From Ciona savignyi (Eukaryota; Chordata; Ascidiacea; Phlebobranchia; Cionidae): 64,000 nucleotides of DNA. The translations under genes and the position numbers were made by a program. Under the pieces are notes generated by a model. The model was not told the origin of the DNA, did not search any database, and was given only the letters and a program-made list of their open reading frames with translations. Of this stretch, positions 1 through 14,300 are shown piece by piece. Location: the NCBI GenBank assembly GCA_000149265.1, contig CH003327.1, forward strand, positions 299,202-363,201, read 5' to 3'. Positions within the stretch are counted from its first letter, which is position 1. The number at the start of each line of letters is the position of its first letter.

Positions 1-9
1 CAATTGAAA

Positions 10-290
10 GTCATGTCTGATTAACTACACATTGTAATATCTCCAGCAATTGAACTATGGACTTGAAGTGTGTGATTGTGCACCTAAGAAAGCCACTTCC
101 CATACTCTATCCAAGCGGTAACTAACCCAATCCTTAAACTGGAAGTCATGTCACAGTATTCAAACATTGTAATAGCTACAACAATTAGACTGTGGACATG
201 AAGTGTAGAATATGCACCTCAGCAAGCCACTTTACTGCAACAAAACCTTTTTTGACATAATCCCCAAATTGAAATGTCTGATTAACAACA
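10..290. repeat. Diverged tandem duplication in SSPO intron
   Basis: A unit of about 135 bp (acattgtaatatctccagca, then tggacttgaagtgt and gcacctaagaaagccactt) recurs at about 147-240 and starts again near 276. Pieces of the same sequence recur near 1520-1560 and 1640-1680. Confidence 0.6.
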
Positions 291-317
291 CCATGGAGAG
301 TGTCAAGTTAAGCTTAC

Positions 318-3300
318 CTGCATCGATCAAATTGCTTCAGTTGATCCTCATCGCATACATGATGTGGAAGACAACTTCTTGATCTGGATCTGACGCTGAC
401 CCCACATGACCTGCTGCATCCACCCCACGTTTCCCAAGCTGACATCGTGCATGAGATGTTTGAGTTGCAGGCTTGCCTCTGTGGGTGGGTGTTGGAATAT
501 GCATGAATATGATGAATATGCACCAACTTTTTATTTTTTATCCAAAGTTCTGTTTACGGTTTTTCTAATTTTGTATGTTATAAAACACAATGTTCCTTTA
601 GTCAAGTTGCTGGAACAATCAAATAACGTGGATGGTCATTTTATTTATATCCTTGAGAGTATGAAGTTATGATTGATTAATGGTTTTATTTATAACCTTT
701 TGGATGGGAATATTGCCTTTATCGATGGCTATCACAAGACACCTCATGTCCACTTCTGAGTTTCTTGAACTATTACAGTTTGTGGTTTATTGATGCATTC
801 ATATTCAAAGCTAGGCTTTATACTTAGGTTTCATAGAATATCTCACAGCCACAGTCGAGGTATAAACACCATTTACCTGTTGCTGGAAACCATCACATGA
901 ACCTGATGAACAAATTCGTCTCCTCCATTGGAACCCTCCATTACATGATGCTGTGTTGTTAGGTTTATTAGTATAAAAGACAGATGTATGCACTTGTACA
1001 GGTGATATATCTGTCCAAAAAACTACTGATGGTTAAAGCACAACATTATAAAAATCTTTTTTAAGAAATTACAATAAAATTAATAAAGAAAGTTCTAAAT
1101 AAAATAGGTTTTAAGCTTTAAACAATACTCAGCAACAAGCCAACTAATATTTGCACTGTACATTACTGCTGACTTTGTTTAGACAAAATAAGTAAAGGTG
1201 GTTATGTGACTTACCTGTACACTCACTCCAACTTGTCCAAGTATCATTTTCATTGCGGCACGATTCATCATCTAAATACGTGAGTGGGTTGAACTTATTA
1301 AGCTTGTTTTAAGTTTATGGTTATTGTTTCTGCAACTTAAGTTTAACCACAAGGTGACTTTAAATACCATTATCTGAAGTCTGGCTTCCTAGTTCCCAAC
1401 CAAGAGATTAAAAATAACACGCTTTAATATCACTAGAAAGTTGACCGTGGGCATGAGGTATTTTTAAAACATGTGGATAAATTCTGGTTTTCTACCCATA
1501 AATAAAAAATAAATTAACAATGCACATACTGTAATATCTCCAGCATCTGGAGTGTGAGCATAAATTATCTTTCCATTACGTGAAAAAAAACTGGCTTTTT
1601 AAACATGGGGATAAAGACCTATGACCCAAACATACACATGTTACACTGTAACAGCTTCAATAACATAACTGTGGGCATAAGGTTAATTACAATCCCCATG
1701 GATAAAGACTGACTTCCAACTTACGGGAATATAAATTAATCTTGACAATAAACAAGTTCCAACTTACCAGATAAAGTACACTTTACCTCTCCATTCTCAC
1801 CACACAAGCACTCTGTGCAGTGATCGTTATAGACCTTATTGTTCTCTATCATTGTCGACTCTAAAAATGTAAAAAATATAAAATCAATAAAATGCCAGCA
1901 TTAATATCTTGTCTGAATTAAATTTTAAATAGAATAGTCAATTATATCGAACACACACAACGATAAATTTGATATAAAACAAAATATCTATAAAAGCCTG
2001 GAAGAAATGTACAATAGGTTACCCATGTTTATGTTATGGAAATTGGTAAATGCGAAAGGTCGATACCTCACAGGCATTTATCTGATTAACTTAAGCCCAC
2101 CATCGATTTACCTTGGCAGTGTGTTGTATATAATTAAGTCATTCCTTTAGTTTTAACCCAATATTCAACTAGAACTAAAAAACAATGGCAGAATTGATAT
2201 GAGAGATTCAGGTTTCACATAACCCTCTGGCTATTAGTCTGCTTCACTACTTCAAGGACTATACCACTCATAAAACGCAACTACAAATTGGAAAAATTTA
2301 CAACCCAAACTACAAGGGGTAAAGAGCTTCCAGGACATACCTGCAGACCCATTACGAACATATTGCATGAAACAAGAGCATCGGGAAGCCACCACGCACT
2401 CGAAACCATCGGTGGTTGGGTTCAGCAGGAGACCAGATGGACAGGTGCATTGTGGGATGCAGCTATCCCAACGTCGAGATCGACCTGAAATCCATGGTTA
2501 TTATGCTATGATTGGTGGGAGATTTAATTATTTTTTAAAAATATTACATTTAAAATTTGGAACTATATCACTTATAATCCTTACTTTACTTCTCTACTAA
2601 ATAATAATGATAACAAATTTAAGAATGTTTACTTTAAACTTGATTTTCTGACATATCTAACCATACCTATTATCTCATCAAACGGAAAAAACTAACAGTC
2701 TTTGTTTAGATTGTGCTATTATTTTATAATTTCTCTAACCAGTAACAAGACGGTATATCATATTATTAAAATGTGTTATAAAAACAAACAATTTCATTCC
2801 ATTCATTGCACCCACCTGCCATATTGCTGTCAGTTTCTCTGAAGCATTCCACTCCCCGAGATAATCCCAGACAAGATCTCACACAAGGGAATTCCCCGAT
2901 ATTGGGGCAGGGTGACAATACAAGTCCCCGGGGACAGGTGGAGTTACAACGTGCTGCGTTAAATCTGACGAGGATAACGGGGTTAAGTTTAAATAGATTG
3001 TGGGATTTAATCTGGAGCAGTAACACATTTTAAATCTCAAATCGGTCAATGTTTAAAATTTATTTATCCACAAATGTATAAAAACAGCCACTTCTTGTTT
3101 TTACCTATATTATATTGTGTGTCTATAATGATGAGTTTTAAGTACTCTAGGTTTGTTCTTTTTTCTGTTTCTTTTGTAATTAAACAAGCAGTCTGAACAT
3201 TATTGTAATAGTTTGCTTTTAAATGTATCGATTCCACACAACAACAAAAACGATGTGGCTCAAAATATTGACAGATGCAGACCATCGTGTACTTGTTTAA

Positions 3301-6300
3301 ATTTTAAGACACTGTAGAATATTAATTTAACAACCATATTGTGTTCGAACCCAAAAAGTACAGTTGTGATATAGTCTCTCATTATAGGTCGTTTGAGTAA
3401 ATACTTCTACCAGTGAAATATCAATCCAACTGTTGCTTGTCTTGCATTCTTGTAGAAATATTGGCCACCTTACCTGCATGGTTTCACCTGCGTATGAGCT
3501 CCGCTACACCCTTTTATTGGTGTTTTGGTAATCGGGTCGACACATGACCTTGCCCTTGTGGAATATGGGGTGTTGCAGGTGCACCCCACCCATGCTCCCC
3601 ACTGCCCCCATGTGCTGGGTACAGTGCCTCCAGGGCAATTTGGGTTCACGTGGCAGAGTTTTGTCTCAGTGTGATGTTTAACCCCACTTCCGTGGTAGGG
3701 TTGGATGTTTTCATCATGATATCCGGGACATTGCAAGGTTGGATCTGATGCATTTGACGGTGGAGGGCAACCGCATGATCGGATTCTATGTCTCGGGGGC
3801 TCCTTGCAGGATCTGGATGCAAGAAAGTCATTGATTAATAATCTACACTTAATATAATACCATCCTTTAAAAAAAACATTTCCATATTCCCTTGTGCCAA
3901 CACTTTGGTTGCCACGCCATCACACTGTGTCGTAAAAAGAGCTTATCTTCGTTTAACCCAGCGTTTCCCAACCTTTTTTGGTCGCGGACTATTTCCTTAC
4001 CAGCGAAAGTCTTTGCCGACTCAAAGTGCATTAATTTTCAATTAGTCTAAGTCAAAAGTGTAGCGTAACTGGACTATGTGCATACGATACACTACAGAAC
4101 ACTACAAAACTTTCTAGGGACTATATAAAATGAATTACTCAGCCACTATGGTATTACGAAACAACCAAAGCGAGTGCTATGAACAATAAACTTCCATTTA
4201 GTTACTTAAAATCAATTGGTTCCAAACTTAAATTTACCTTGAGTTACAATGTCTCGTTATTCAATACATATTACTGCTGTTTATAACGATCAAAAACAAA
4301 TCTAAGTTTTTGAAATTGTTGATGTGCTTGTGGACTTACTTAAACCTTCCACGGACTCATTTGAGACCGAGGTCTCGGGTTGGGCAACACTGGTTTAACC
4401 CAATAAACCACCTGGTTTAGGGAACAGAAGCTAATTGCCTAGTTTGCAGAAAATTTTGATTCCAGAACTGATCATTTGATTTTCGATTTGGTTTATCATC
4501 CAATATGCTACATTGCTGCCATGAGCCAACCAGAGCAGTGCTCACCCTCTACAAGCTGTCCAGTGAGACCAGGGGCACCAACCACCAACTACTGAGCATT
4601 CATCATCACATTGGATGGATCCATTGTTGCATCTACATTTTCGTCTGCATGGCACTGTAGTTTCGAATTTCTGTGGTGAACTTGGTTGTTAGTATGATAA
4701 TCATGGCATCATGACTGTCCTGTTAGCTCAGTTGATTAGTTTGTCAGCCATCAATTGAAAGGTGGTGGGATCGAAACCAGCTACTGAGTAGGTAGTTGTG
4801 CATTTTAAATAAGGACTTAACAAACATTGATTGAAAGAAGAGGTTTATTGGATTAAACAAAAACTGTCACAATGTTGTTATCTTATTTTGCAGAATGTAA
4901 TAGCTCTGATTAATCAGAATTTCTATTCATAAAGGTAAAACAAGGATAACCTATCCTTTAAATCCTGATGGTTGGTATTATAAAATATAATTAAACTTTT
5001 CTACAGTACCATACCCAAAATACTGTTGCTATATCTGTTATGATTTATTTATAAAATGAATGAGCTGCAATTTTTTCGACAGTATAACAGAAAATATAAA
5101 TATACCTCATTAGGAGAATAGGTCTTGTTGCAATCTCTACAACTACATGATTGTCTGTCCACACAAGCCATGATGACGTCATCAAAGACTTTATCATGAT
5201 CACAAAAGCAACCAGATTGACAGACACTGGAGCAAACCTGTTGGTGATGCAAAGTTGTAACTTTGTCGATTTTACATTATGTTAGTCTGCCAGCCAAAAC
5301 CAGCATTACTCATGTATGTTCATGGTGGGGCACATTAAACATCTATTTCTCCAACAAAGCAGATTAAAATTGTTTAAAAATCGAATATTCTAAAATAAAA
5401 GTTGTAATAAATGGGCAAACAGAATCTTGTAATATGGAATGGTTGACAATATCCCTGGACCCCAAACTCTATCTGTGTGCATCAGCCCTCAGTCGCATCC
5501 CAACCAACCAATTGCTTTATTCCGATATAAACAATTAAAAGGCTTTTGACGGAAAAAGAAATATTAATATTTTTGAATCCTTTTTTGCATATTCTCTAAT
5601 GTAGTACTTTATTTCCTAATAGGCAAGATTACTTATGTGCCACTGTATATCTACCCATACATGAGCAAATAGGCTAGGTTTTAAGTATAAATCACTTTGG
5701 TAATATCTTTTAAAAAACCCACCCCTTGACCATTGCATGTGTTGGAGCATAGAGGTCCACAATTCATATATCGACTTCCTTTAACATAGAAATCACATTG
5801 TTGATCCGTGGTGGGACGAGTTGTACGGTTGAAACAATCCGGCAAATCAAACAGCTCTGTACATCTCCGTGTGTCAGTGCTGGGTCCATTGCATCCTGGT
5901 GCTGGGTAAGAGAAGATGGTTAATCGTAAAAACCAAGATTTGTAGGAGTTTGCTGTTGTATAGTATGCCAACTAACAATCAAATAACAAAAATTTAATAC
6001 TTCATAAACGCTGGTATATCCGTTATTCTCCCACATAGGTTGGTGGGTGAAAGTGTAGCATCTCGGCTAATAGGTTGTATGATTAAATTGGTCAGTAGTT
6101 CGCAAGTTGGTTAATTAGAGCCTAGTTCTTTAAATAGTTTTCACTATAAATTAAACAACGTAATTATATAACGCACTACAAGGCACAGGGTAATCTAATA
6201 ATTGCGCCAGTGACAATTCTTCTGCATTTCCTAATATGGGAAGAAGTCTTGCATATCCTATATTTAATTAACCCAAGTCTAAACCTTGGCAACTCCTGGT

Positions 6301-8303
6301 CCTGTATGCCACCCCTCCCCACGTGTGGGTCCGGCAAGTTGCCGAACAATCCGACCACTCCGTCCATGGCCCCCAACCATCGGTTCCATCACATGGTGGC
6401 AGCAAGGAGCTGTTGCAAGGTGAACTCTCAACGTGGGAACCTTTACAACTGAGAAAATAAAACAACTTGACTAAAGGTTTGGACTTCATATTAATTTTGA
6501 ATTAAACAAAAAGATACATTATGATTCGTTTTTTTGATGTTTAAAATTTCTAAGGCAATTTGGGCAGTTATACATCCACCAAAATTGATGAAAAACAACC
6601 AATAATAATGATATAATCTGAGAAAAAAACACCCAAAAACATCATAAGTTAATAGAATCCTTATCTTTTTAAGATGATGATTAATTTTATTCTCAATCGA
6701 ATAAAGTATAAAATTATTCCTCCAATGATTAAATAAATCAGAGATTAAATCCACAATCACTTACATGGAGCTATTCCTATTACACACTCTGTATCGGTGC
6801 CGCCAAGGAAATTTCCCAGGTCCAATACAAGTTCCACTGCATGAGCCCCAAGTTGACCATTGGGACCATTCTTGGGTTGAGTTACTATCATCACACTTGT
6901 CTGTGGGAAAAACAAGAAGTAAAAATGGATAAAAGCAAAAAAAAACTTTTATCATATGTACAGATGTAAAAAATCGTTTGTATCTTAACATGTGCTGGAG
7001 TCAATATCACTTTAAATGGCACATTAATAATATACAAAATAGACTATTTTAACCCCCAAAATTGAAAAAATGTCATCACGAAGGCAATTCTGTTTTAAAA
7101 AGAAATACAACTCACCATCACAGCACGGGGTTACGTTGCAATCTTCTTGTTCCACAATTCTATGCTGACACCAATCCCCGATATACAGTTCCATGCCAGG
7201 CACTGATGTGCTGGGATATTTAATGTGAATTTAATTGAAATAGCATGAGCAAAATGACAATGTGAGATGGTTTAGTTTGGCTGTGTCCCTGAAGCATGGC
7301 CTGTACATCACTGAGTTGGCTGTTGGTTTGACGAATTTTCCGAGTAAATCCACACAATGTAGTTGTGATAAACAGACTAACAGTGACACTATGATATCTA
7401 AGCTTCACAAGATTCACATAGCTTTCAAGGCAATAATCCTGATCCATAATATAAGTAGTGTGACCAAAAAAATTGATTTACTTATTAGTACAGCAGCACA
7501 TTTTACTTATCAAACTAAACATTCCACACGAAATGTCAGACAAAATTTTAACTTTATTAATAATCTTGACTTTGGTGTATTTATGGAAAATCAAGCCCCC
7601 TTCTCCCTAAGTAGTAAGTGTTCCCTCATTCATCATCTTACCTGATCCGCTTCCGTACACCCACCCCACATGATCGGCTACATTGCGTCCATGACGACCA
7701 CGATGCAAGCCCTGCATCCATGCATGGCTGGGTGGGTTGGCACACTTGTGTGCCATTGGTGTGCAACCGTGGCGCGCAAGTCACACTCCCACCTTCGCAT
7801 GTGCACATCGTACATTGACTTAATGGGAATGAGCTTCCAGACCTGTACGGCAGAAATTAAAAATTCAATTCTGAGTATTTTTTACAATTTTTTAGAACCC
7901 ATTTGTGGCCTACGGATTTTGGTTGTAGGAATTTGAATCCATCAAAGGCCGTGCATTGGTTTACAAAATCAGAATGCAAGACTTTTTGTTATAGAGGAAT
8001 AATTAAAAATTGCACCATAAATGTAACAATTAAAGATAAGTTACACCATCAAAATTAATATTCATAAAAATATTAACTTCCCCCCCCATTCCCCTGAAAA
8101 AATATTTAAAAAAAAATTAACTGACCTTCTGATTCGACCCATGATGTAACAATTACAATTATGATGCAACACACATCCCCCATCCTGCCATAAGTATCCA
8201 GGTAGACACCCACACACTTTGACATCACAATCATCCATTGTTGCATCATTCTCAATGCAGGTATCATTGTGGATTTCCTTGCTTAGTGATAAGCAAGTGG
8301 AAG
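318..8303 (-). CDS. SSPO: SSPO exons 55-69: TSP1/TIL/VWC alternation, part 3, open at window edge
   Basis: Exons are 8126-8303, 7642-7842, 7116-7210, 6765-6900, 6285-6448, 5723-5901, 5106-5237, 4546-4670, 3474-3812, 2816-2964, 2341-2484, 1768-1860, 1215-1271, 877-1010 and 318-478, about residues 2889-3650. The TIL - VWC/TSP1 - TSP1 unit continues. TSP1 signatures include [80 protein letters not shown] and [18 protein letters not shown] pieces include [11 protein letters not shown] and [16 protein letters not shown]. Several exons are under 150 bp and were found by phase tracking. For exon 63 the acceptor at 3813 (catccag) restores TSP1 cysteines that the nearer gcaag site would lose. Exon 69 ends in phase 2 with donor gtaagctt, so at least one more exon lies beyond base 1. 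Confidence 0.82.
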
Positions 8304-11300
8304 CTGAAAATATGATTTTGTCAAGTAAAAGTAGAAAGAACTTTAAAAACGCTTGGATTCCAAGCCAGTAGCTAAGGCATTATTAATATATGTTACTGCT
8401 ACCTATGATGTAATAAATCTTATACTATAGATGTAACATTCATGTTTATTTGGTGGGTAAGGGCAACATTAGCTTTGTAAATTTGTAACACTGACTAATG
8501 GGTGTTATTTTAAAATTTTATATTTCTGTTCAATATATTAAACCAGTGAATTCAGGTAATGTCCACAAAACACAGAAAAAAACTACTAGCCAGTAGCTGG
8601 TTTAAACCCTTCTACTTTTCGATTGATCGATACATGCCTTTAAGACGCATGGAGAAGTTTGTTGCTAAAAATCTGCCAATTTTATTATTAACATTCAATT
8701 TGAACATTTGTTTTATCCAGCAAAAAATAATAAAATATTTATCCATTATCAAACAATAGAAGTTACCTGATGAACATGACACATGACAAGTGTCCTGGGA
8801 GCTCGGCGGACATTTTGATTCCTCGCACGGTTGGAGAGAACAGGATCTCACCTGGTATGGATGTATTGTGGTCAATGTTTGAATCTTTATATAATATATA
8901 TATATATATAATAAAATAAAATTACTTAAGTTTGTTTCAAAGTTGATATAACATATTAATGTTCGATTACTAAAAAAAATTAAGTACACACATAGAATTG
9001 GATAATTATCACACTACCACATGCCCAAAGTCGGGTATAAAGGGTTATATTTTACCTTTGTTGCAGCACCCTGACATGAGCTATCTGTAATTCCATTTTC
9101 ATCTCTGCATCTTCTATGAGATGTCTGCAATCCACCATCACACGACCTGTAACACGCAAAGTTGGAAACTTTAATATATTGTAAAATAGTAAGTACTAAG
9201 AAAGGAAATTATATATTTACTGTCTATTATGTTATAATAAAATAATCGTTGGTTGAGTATGGAGCAGTCATAACTACGCAAAAAACAGAAGATGTTTATG
9301 AATAACGGCTATATGAGTGTAAGGAATATGAAATATATCTTCTTCTTACCTGATGTCACAACACATCTTTTTAGAAATACCTCATATTTCGTTCACAAAG
9401 TTAAAAAATTGACAAATCAAAGAAAAAAACTGAGCAAGAAGCTTACCTGTCGCAAGTTGTCCATTGACTCCATTCACTCCATGTAGCAGCAGAGATGCAA
9501 AGTGTTATTCCACACTGGCTTATCTGTTCAGATGGCCCGTCACATTTCCCATGGTCTTCTATGTCTGGGTAGGCAAAAATGTAACTTTCATGTAATGGTT
9601 TCCCTATACTTTCAGATTCCAGTAGATCTACGGGGATAAACATAGAATCCTATCTTATCAATGTGTATTGTATGATACCTAGTGCCCACTGCTGCTGAGT
9701 TTTCCTGAATAATTAAGCGTGTAGAAACGTAATAGTTTATTCATTTACCACTTAACATTCTTAACACACCACATGCCCATAACTAATTTCTAGAGATATA
9801 TTGAGGGATTTATATAAACTCTCTGGTAAGGGCGGTCTTTAGAAAGACCAACATACCTGCATTGGTATTGTACTTTGGAACACAAAGTCTTACTCTCCGC
9901 TTCACACTTATTGGCGCTGAAGCTAAGTTGTTTCTATGAAGATAATTAACAGGTTAATTTTGATATTGAAGTAACAAAATTACAAAGATGTCATAAATTA
10001 TATACAGTCCGGACATCATAAACATTAGTAACATAGTCATAAGAACAGGGCTGCTAAGCATGGTTTGACAAAAATATTAAATCATTACATTTATATATTC
10101 AGTAACTTAACTAGCTTTCCATAAAAGTTATTAAACTAAACAATGGATCATTTTAAACAGATTTATTTTCTTCAAAACTTATTCACTGAAGTCCCATTTG
10201 GAACCAACTCACATGTGAACGCAGCTACGACTGCACTGAGACCACCGACTCCATGGCAACCAGTGCCACATATCGTCGTGAGAACAGTTGCTGTATGTGC
10301 ATGATGTATGACCCATGCTACAGTTGCAGGTGCGGCAACCGTCAGTGAAAGTGGTGCCACTAGCCACAAGAGTTGTGTTGTCATTAGAATTAAGGCGAAC
10401 CTCACATGAGCAGTTAGAAGAAGGAACGCACTGGTTACCCTGGAAATATAAAATATTTTTATTTATTAGAAATATTAATATTTTGAAATTAAAAAGCGAT
10501 GGCTGTAGCATTACATCCAACTGTTTAAAAGTAAAAGAACAGATAGTATACTTAAGCATATAAATCCAAAACTACATTAAATAAAAAGTGACATTTATGA
10601 AACAAAACCCAGTCAGTTAGCTTTAAGGTTGTAGTCGATTGTGTCCTAGAATAAGATATTTAACAGATGTTTAAAACCTATGGGTTGAACAAAAGCTATA
10701 GCAACAATTCTACTATATAATACATCCTGCAATATCTTTAGCAACCCAACATTTAATAATCTGACAATTACATGTTTTAAGACAAAAGTCGCTATTACAC
10801 ATGTAGGAAAAAAGTAAGAATGCTGATTAGTAATTTTATTTCTTATACAATCCATTAACTGCATGCCATCATGTCTATACATTTATAAGAACAATGCGTA
10901 AACTCGACTTAAAAACCTCGAAGTGGTATCCTTCCTCACAGAAACAGCCCCATGTACATGACCCGACACAGAAACCTCTGTGTATCGCGTCACTACAAGT
11001 TCGAGGGCAGTTGCTACATTTGTATGTGCTGTCTCTCGGACATGGGGACGACAGGCACTCTATGTTGTGGTTGTTTGACACACAAGGGCGCTCCTGTTCA
11101 CCTCGTCCCATGCAAAACGTGGGATGCACTTCAACGTCATCAACTGTAAAGGTTGGTTTAAAATTTTTAACAGTTATTTTTTTAATTTTAGGTCTTGATG
11201 GGACAATTTACATGCATGTTTATTGAATAAAAAACACCGCAATTTGTATAGTCAGGCTTACAGCTGATTGCCAAGTTTATTACATTGTAAAGATAATTAG

Positions 11301-14300
11301 ACAAGATTTTTAATTTCGTCAAATTACGAGACACCATTTTAAGCAAATAAGTAAAGTGGCCTGGACAGGGTCACATAACTTTTAATTGCTAGCCAAACCA
11401 TATTTCACCCATGTTCTAACATGAACCCACCTGTGCAATTCCTTCTTCTGCTTTGTACCCCAGCCCCACACCTCGATGAGCATGAGCCCCACTCACCCCA
11501 TGGGTTCCATACAGGTGGGCATGATGTGTACGACGACCCCCACGAGCATGACTTAACTTGCTGAGGGTCACCAGTACATGGTGCAGCATCGGGGCCATGT
11601 GGTGGTGGGTTAGAGGGAGACCGATATCGATAGCTGCGGCCCAACACCCCACATGTCCTACGTAAAGTTGTTTAAAAGTGAAAAAACATTTTTTGAAACA
11701 TGAAAAAAAAATAAACAATTACTACAGAAATCATAAGGCAAAAAGTTAGGAAAAAGAAATGCAGACAAAAAGTCTTTTTAAATACCATTGACTAATCTGA
11801 AAAGTTTCTAAAGGGTTTTGAATTTAATTTTTCCATTCCACAGCTAACACAGCTACTACACTATACTTTTAACATGCCCACCTGTCACACTGGGACCAGG
11901 ATGACCAGCTGGACCATCCACAATCTACAGTACATTCATCAGAACACTGAACTCTTCCGTTCACACATACACATGCACAACCATGTATTTTAAACCTGGC
12001 GTTTGGCTCATACTCATGTGAATTTGAGCTACACCTGTAGGAGAAAAACTCTTGCTTAGAAAAAAAACTTTGAAAACCAAAAAAATTGATCAAATAATGC
12101 AACAAGATTAATATCATTGTTCTGTTAGTAATTATTGAATTCTTCTTTTATCCCCTCCCTAACCACATGCCGGCAGTCAGGTTAATGAAGATACTACAGT
12201 GTGTTGTACATAAAAAAGATATTACCATACAATTCAACAGAGTTAAAGAATGTATATTTTAGGTTTCAGTTTGAAATAGCTCCTGGAACGGAGCTGAGGT
12301 TACTCAGAATATTCATTGATAAAGTCCTACTTCTTCACCTCTGGGATATGCAAGATTTTTCCTACATAGCGAGAATAAGTTTTACCTGCAGTTAGTTTGC
12401 TCCACACAGGCCCCATCCTGAAGGTACTTCCCCTGAGGGCAGAAGCAGCCCCCGTGGTTATTGCGTAACAAACACTCGGTCCGACAGCGCACATCAGAGC
12501 TGAGGTCACGGCAAGTTTGTGAGCATGCCTGAAAGTTGATGCAATTCGTGCCGTTCAAATAGACTTTCCCTCCTTCACATAAACCTGGGCAAGATAAGCA
12601 GATAAACATATTTGTTATGTCAATTAGATGCTTGTATATACAGGCTGTTTTTTTAGTCACTTAAGTTATTTTTCATTTACTAAAACAAAGAAATCAGGCC
12701 ATGATGATCATATTTATTTCCTTGACAGTGGGCACAAGGTAATCCGAATATTGCAGTATGATAAAGCCCTATAATGTTCTGACATGTAATCTGGTGTTTG
12801 ATAACTCTTCGGTATTTTTTTATTCACAGAGATAACACATGAATATTCCATACTCACCAGGAATGCATGGCATTGCGTTGCATACTTTAGTCTCCGAACA
12901 GACTCCCGGGCACTCTCTACCACCGTTCAGTGGTGCCGGGGAATCGCAGACTCGTTTCCGAGCGTGCACGCCCCCACCACATGTGTGGCTGCACTGAGAC
13001 CACGGTTGCCAAGGTGACCACATACCATCACGAGGACATGATATGAGGAAGCAAGATCTGCAAGGGACGTTAATTGAAATGAATTTCAGTGGAAAACTTC
13101 TCCTAAATTGTTATATTCTACTTTGACAGAAACCAGATTATATTTAGTTTTAAACTCTTGTTGTTCAATATCGTTTTTTTAATGCCATGTATGCCATACT
13201 TACATTTTAATTTTGTTTTAGTCACATTGATTAAAATAAAATTCAAAATCGTATCACAATAGACGCCTTCACATTTTGTTGTTTGTAAAATCTTTATACA
13301 AGGCAGAGAAATGTCAATTTGAAAAATACATTTTACAAAATATTTTTAACTAATCCCGTTTTTACTCTTTGTAGTTGCTTCTTTCTACCTTTAGAACAAA
13401 CTGCATTACTGTGCATTAACATACCTGATAACCTGACAGTGCATAAACATACCTGATAAGCTGGAAAGGTCCAGTGCACTCATTTGTTCCATTGGTTAGT
13501 TGTATTAGACCTCTGTGTTTCGTCTGCTCTCCTACTCCACATGTGGTGGAACATGCAGACCAATCAGACCACGGCATATAGGTGCATGTGTCATCATAAT
13601 GACACAAAAATGATGACTCATCAGTACCGCCTGGACAATCATGAACCCCGTCACATTGCTTTGAACTAGGTGGGGTTTGGATAAGGGTGGGTGAGCATGA
13701 TATAAACGATACAAAAACAAAAACGTGGTCGGCGGTTTAAATCCAACCTTTGTTATATTTTTTTCTGCTACCATTCTGCTATATGTTACATCATGACCCT
13801 GTCTATGGTTTTTCCCATTAAAAACAACTAAAAATAACCAGTTAATTAAAAAAAATAATATTTCGAATAATAATTTTATTTATTTTTAAACTGATTAATT
13901 CAAAATAAGGCTAAGAGGTAAAATAAATTTTGTTTTAGTAACTAAGTGTTGGATAATATAATAGAAACAACATATACACCATAGATATAATACTTTATTA
14001 AGTTACCTGTCTATGCAACTCGAATCAGTGGAGCATTTAAACTGGTTTTCCCCACAAGGTGTCCCACTTCCTTCATATCCAGTGGTAGAAGACTGTGTGG
14101 TGAATGTGGTGGTTGTTTCATATGTGGGTGTTGATGTGGTTGCCTGTTTGGTAGGTTGTGTGTTTAATCCTGGTATAGAATATGACAAAATATAAGCATT
14201 CTGTGTATATTAGATTTCCTATTCAAATTTAAATCCTGTCCACAGTCAAGTCGCTGAAGCTATCAAAATAGAAGAATATTCCAATTTAGACACTACTTAC

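Noticed and set aside
7262..7645. 127-codon plus-strand open frame
   Set aside because: It lies antisense to an SSPO intron and ends at exon 56. There is no recognisable protein character; its tail is the complement of a TSP1 exon.
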